From Cucumis sativus (Eukaryota; Streptophyta; Magnoliopsida; Cucurbitales; Cucurbitaceae), in NCBI RefSeq assembly GCF_000004075.3, contig NC_026658.2, positions 5,828,001-5,892,000 of the forward strand: a stretch of DNA of 64,000 nucleotides, written 5' to 3'. Every line of letters begins with the position of its first letter. The stretch's first letter is position 1. This document shows, one piece after another, positions 60,395 to 64,000 of this stretch. The notes beneath the pieces are model-generated. The model did not search any database. It saw only the letters and a program-made list of their open reading frames with translations, and was not told the origin of the DNA. The translations under genes were made by a program, and so were the position numbers.

Positions 60395-63300
60395 TCAGCA
60401 GTTGGATATAGCAGAATTTTTGGCCTTTGAACTCGCCTTGTTGTTCAAGGAAGAATGTCCAGCTAAGTTTGAGACCTTCAACCCCGATTGATACGTCACT
60501 TTATTGACTTTGCTTGTTTGTTTCATTTGCACCTTCTTTGGAATGGTGGGATGAGTATTAGCTCGGATCTCCCATGGCCGAGCGGCAATCCATCTCTCCT
60601 TCCAGCTCCATCCCCAGTTTTCTTTGTCAAGGCTATACGAAGCCGGGCTCAGATCTAAGATGGAATTGGCCCTCCACTGCATATGGGTTCACCATTAAAT
60701 AATATAGCAGAAAATTAACAATACTCATTTGAAAGACTTTGTTTGCAGAAAAACACAGGAACTGATTTCAAGCTGATAATGAACTCTTATTTGCCACATG
60801 TGTAAGATATGTCTCTTGTTTACCAACTGCTTTGGAGTTTCGTTGATTTATATGTCAAGTTTGTTTTCATAATTGATAAATTTTCGATGTGTTCACTCAT
60901 TATTGTGCTTAATTTGCATAATTAAAAAAAAAGGTTAAAAGCCAAATGGTTTTCAAAGAATTAGAGACGGCCACAAGTAACCATCCATGTCAATAGAAAA
61001 GGAGCAAAGAATTCTCACATTTATATCAGAAAATCAGCTTAAATAAATGAGTTCATCAACACTTCGCTTTTTAAACGTCAGTTTTATATAATATTAAAAC
61101 CTACAAAAATATAAATATCTTTTTAGAGTTCTCTAGTGATCGTTGAATGATTAGAACAAGTAATGGATGATAAAGTGAGTGGTGATCTAATACAGTCAAT
61201 TCTTTTAATGATACAATAGTTTGAGCACGCAATAGTTTGAGCACGCAATAATTTAAGCAACTTTAGTCAGTTAAGAAATCCCATCAATAAACTAACATTT
61301 ACTGTGAGATAAATTTTATTAAACTAAAGTCAATAGGTGGCTTTTTTTTTTTTTTTTGAGGAAAGGTGACTAAGTCAACTACTAATAAATGTTTTAATTT
61401 ATTTGTCTCTCAACTTTCCTCCTTATTTTATCTTGACCAGTGCTTTGTTTAGTACACTCAAAACATTAGAAGTTCATTTTGATCCCTCCTATCATTCAAT
61501 ATTCTAAATATTTTTACAAAAGTTTTGTTTAATGCCATGTAGACTTATGTTTTAGGTCATTTCTCGAGTCTCTAGCATTAATTTCAAAACATGTGGTTTA
61601 TGAACTTTTTAAAATACAATGTAAAATCTTCAAATGATAAGCCCCAAAACAAATTCCAAGTACTATGAAAAACAGAAACACTAACAAAAAAAATGGAAGA
61701 TATTAGGACCAGCGGAAAATAACTGTAAGTTTTTCAACCGAAATAAAGTTTAATGAAACAAAACTCTTGCCAAAGTCAAACTATCACGGATTAATTTTTA
61801 CCATTCAAAGTCATTGAATAATTTAGCAAGGAAGGATTAGAGTTTAAATGGTTTATGATTCAAAACCCTTTATTAGCTTAAAGTCATATTCTTTTTTTTT
61901 TATCAAAATCTATTTGGAAAATTCAAACTTTTGAAAAGCATATGTTCTAAGCAATTGAAGTATATTTCATTAGAAGATTCAAACAGTTGGCCTCTTAGTT
62001 GAAAGTATACGTTTTAAATGGTTGATATATGTCCAGGTTGGTACAACTAATATAAACAATATTTTTAACGGTAGTAAACAACTTTCAACGGGAGAAAAAA
62101 AAGTTAAAAGAAGACATTGTAAAGAACAAATGTTAAGAACCAGTTTATTAAGTAAAACTAATGCTTTCCTTCACTTTTCAATTATATTTATAAACGTTAG
62201 ATTTCAATTTGCTACAATTAAAAGAGCACTATTCAATTTAGGTCCGTACGGGATTGATGAAGTCATGAAGCATACCTGATGAGAGAATGCATAAGCCATA
62301 GCCCGCTCCCGTCTTACAGCAGCTTCTTCTCGTTGCTGAATCTTGAAAAGTATTTCCTCCTTTGTTTCTGACCCACCGGACCATTCTGCCTGTGATGGTT
62401 GAACATCAAATAACAGGCAATGTTATCCCTCTTGTAAAAGGCAATTATGTTGAAGATAAAACTTAAAAGATACCCTTTAGCTATAAATAAAGTGCTTGAA
62501 AGAAAAATAAAAAATTTCCCTCTGGAGAATGATAACTTTATTCAGAAGAATCGTGTTCTTTTAAGAAAATAATTAGACTTCAAATTTTGACAAAGATTAT
62601 TGAACAGATTTTTTAATGTGATGGTTGAACATCATAACGTTCAATAGTTCAAGGAGGAAAGTCAATGGTACTTACCTCAAGTTCATGAATTTTAGCCTCA
62701 AGCTTCAGCTGATTTTCCAGTTTCTTTTGCTTGACTCGATATTCTGTGACCATACAGAGCCTACGTGCTCTAATTTCTTGCTGCATTCTGCTCCATGAAT
62801 GAATGAAGCTTGACACTTGTTTTGTAGCCGTTTCACCTTGAACTAGATCCTGGCATCTCTCTGGTACTTTCGAATTATGTATGTCCTTTCTAGCCTGCAC
62901 AACAAATGATTAAACCATCTCATGGAAAACAATTTACAAATTTGTTATTACCATTGGGCTACATGTGTGTATGATTGTATCTGAAATAAATCATAGACAA
63001 TGTGTCCTCATTGGTTAGCATAAAAGTCTGCCCCATCAACATTGTACAAAATTATGTGTTAGGCAATCACAAGTATTGTGGGTAACGAAGGCCCAAAATG
63101 ATATGATAATGCCTGAAGAATTCATCTGAAAATATGAATCACTGTTCAAGTCTATATCAACCAACTAGAATGATGCAAATTTGGAAAAAAAAACTTTAAC
63201 TCTAAATATGCCTCGAACGTAAGATGTTGTTTCAGCATCACAAACTATAATATCTAAAGTTGAGGGAAGGAAGGCCTCAATAAAAAATTATCATGTATCA

Positions 63301-63766
63301 GAATCAAAGTAGTTCAAGACTCTTTGTTAGCTCACAAGAAACAAGAAGATTATGACTTATGAGTTTGGTGTTGTTGCTTCTATCATTTTGCATGCTCTTT
63401 CTTAATTTATTTGGTGAATTGAAAACCATGAACTGAGAAGTGGGAATAATTTTCAAAATAATGCAATTGAATATGCCAAAAGATAGGACACTAATAGGAA
63501 TTTGGTCTCTGAAGACGCAACTCCAGAGTTTATAAATTATAACAAGGGCAAAAGTTAACCAATAAATTAGATCCAGGAGAGCTGGTAATTTTCATAAAGC
63601 CACGGGGAACAGCTCAATGAAAAAAAAGCAAAATTGATAAGTAACAAGCTATTAAGGACATTCAATATACCGTAAATGTACGAAATGCATTTTGAATTCG
63701 AGTTGCAGCTAGATCTTCACTCTTTCCATGAGGGAAACCATTGGATTTTCCCGTCTTTACGTGTAC
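60395..63766 (-). CDS. IQD (IQ67-domain) calmodulin-binding protein, 3' four exons; gene runs off the right edge
   Basis: Minus-strand exons 63671-63766, 62676-62894, 62276-62389 and 60395-60676 join in frame to 236 residues plus stop; the 5' exons lie beyond the window. The first exon ends EDLAATRIQNAFRTFT and the next begins ARKD. This is exactly the phase-0 intron between codons 16 and 17 of the IQ67 domain that marks the IQD family. The IQ motif IQNAFRTFTAR is present. Downstream blocks are WSRMQQEIRARRLCMVTE, LENQLKLEAKIHELEAEW, REEAAVRRERAMAYAFSHQW and NWGWSWKERWIAARPWE, all IQD signatures. IQD proteins bind calmodulin and microtubules or kinesin light-chain-like scaffolds. The second IQ67 repeat is degraded (CQDLVQG for RLQALVRG). 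The member number is not assigned. Confidence 0.88.
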
Positions 63767-64000
63767 CTGAACCAAGAAAACAGGGACAGAGAAAATTACA
63801 ATAACTGGAACTTTGATAAAAACATGTTATAGTGTTGTTAGTTGGAGGGGAGAATTGGGGGGAGGGGGTGTTGTTGCATGGTTGATAGATCAGAATTGGC
63901 TCTCAGTGTGCTCCTTCGCATTTCTATTCTACTTCCCAGCTTTCTTTTTTTCCTGACCTGCCATGGAAATCCTTTCACTAGCATCCTAACCTCAATTCCT
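63767..64000 (-). other. Upstream intron or exon of the IQD gene at the window edge
   Basis: Between 63,767 and 64,000 the minus strand should hold the intron before the IQ67 exon and possibly part of an earlier exon. An ATG frame there (MLVKGFPWQV) is followed by a potential donor but does not resemble a normal IQD start, so no exon is called. Confidence 0.3.

Overview
The window is nuclear DNA from a flowering plant. It is AT-rich, its genes carry many GT-AG introns, and every confident protein has a clear land-plant counterpart (UBA2C, TBL, IPT9, mitochondrial malate dehydrogenase, GTE, TCP4, IQD). The repeat families (a LINE 3' tail, an LTR starting TGTAACAACCC, PIF/Harbinger and SINE relics) resemble those I associate with Cucurbitaceae such as cucumber or melon. 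That species-level guess is inference from memory, not a database match.

Layout. 1-1,900: Mutator-like transposase debris, then the UBA2C promoter. 1,907-5,600: UBA2C (RNA-binding protein, +) with a likely long 3'-UTR intron. 5.6-11.0 kb: AT-rich spacer with two tandem duplications and a GC-rich, organelle-like insert. 11,111-13,161: four-exon gene (+) for an unrecognised, very acidic protein. 13,849-16,533: five-exon TBL xylan O-acetyltransferase (-). 17,892-25,542: eleven-exon IPT9 tRNA dimethylallyltransferase (+), whose seventh intron holds a LINE remnant and an antisense copia 3' end. 27,628-29,838: seven-exon mitochondrial malate dehydrogenase (+). 32,008-34,037: three-exon bromodomain/NET protein of the GTE3/4/5 type (-). 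34.8-45.6 kb: transposon graveyard with copia, SINE, LTR and PIF/Harbinger pieces. 45.6-56.2 kb: gene-poor AT-rich DNA with a Tourist-like MITE candidate and tandem repeats. 56,273-58,431: TCP4-like transcription factor (+) with a miR319 site and an unusual leader. 60,395 to the right edge: 3' part of an IQD calmodulin-binding protein gene (-).

The genes do not form a pathway or cluster; they are independent housekeeping and developmental genes. Exon joins were worked out by hand from GT/AG sites, reading phase and family knowledge. All seven chains keep frame throughout. No wholly new system is evident. The best leads are the TCP4 leader (a 150-codon in-frame open extension without AUG, plus long overlapping upstream ORFs), the UBA2C splice donor next to its stop codon, the unrecognised acidic-repeat protein, and several nested or rearranged transposon relics.
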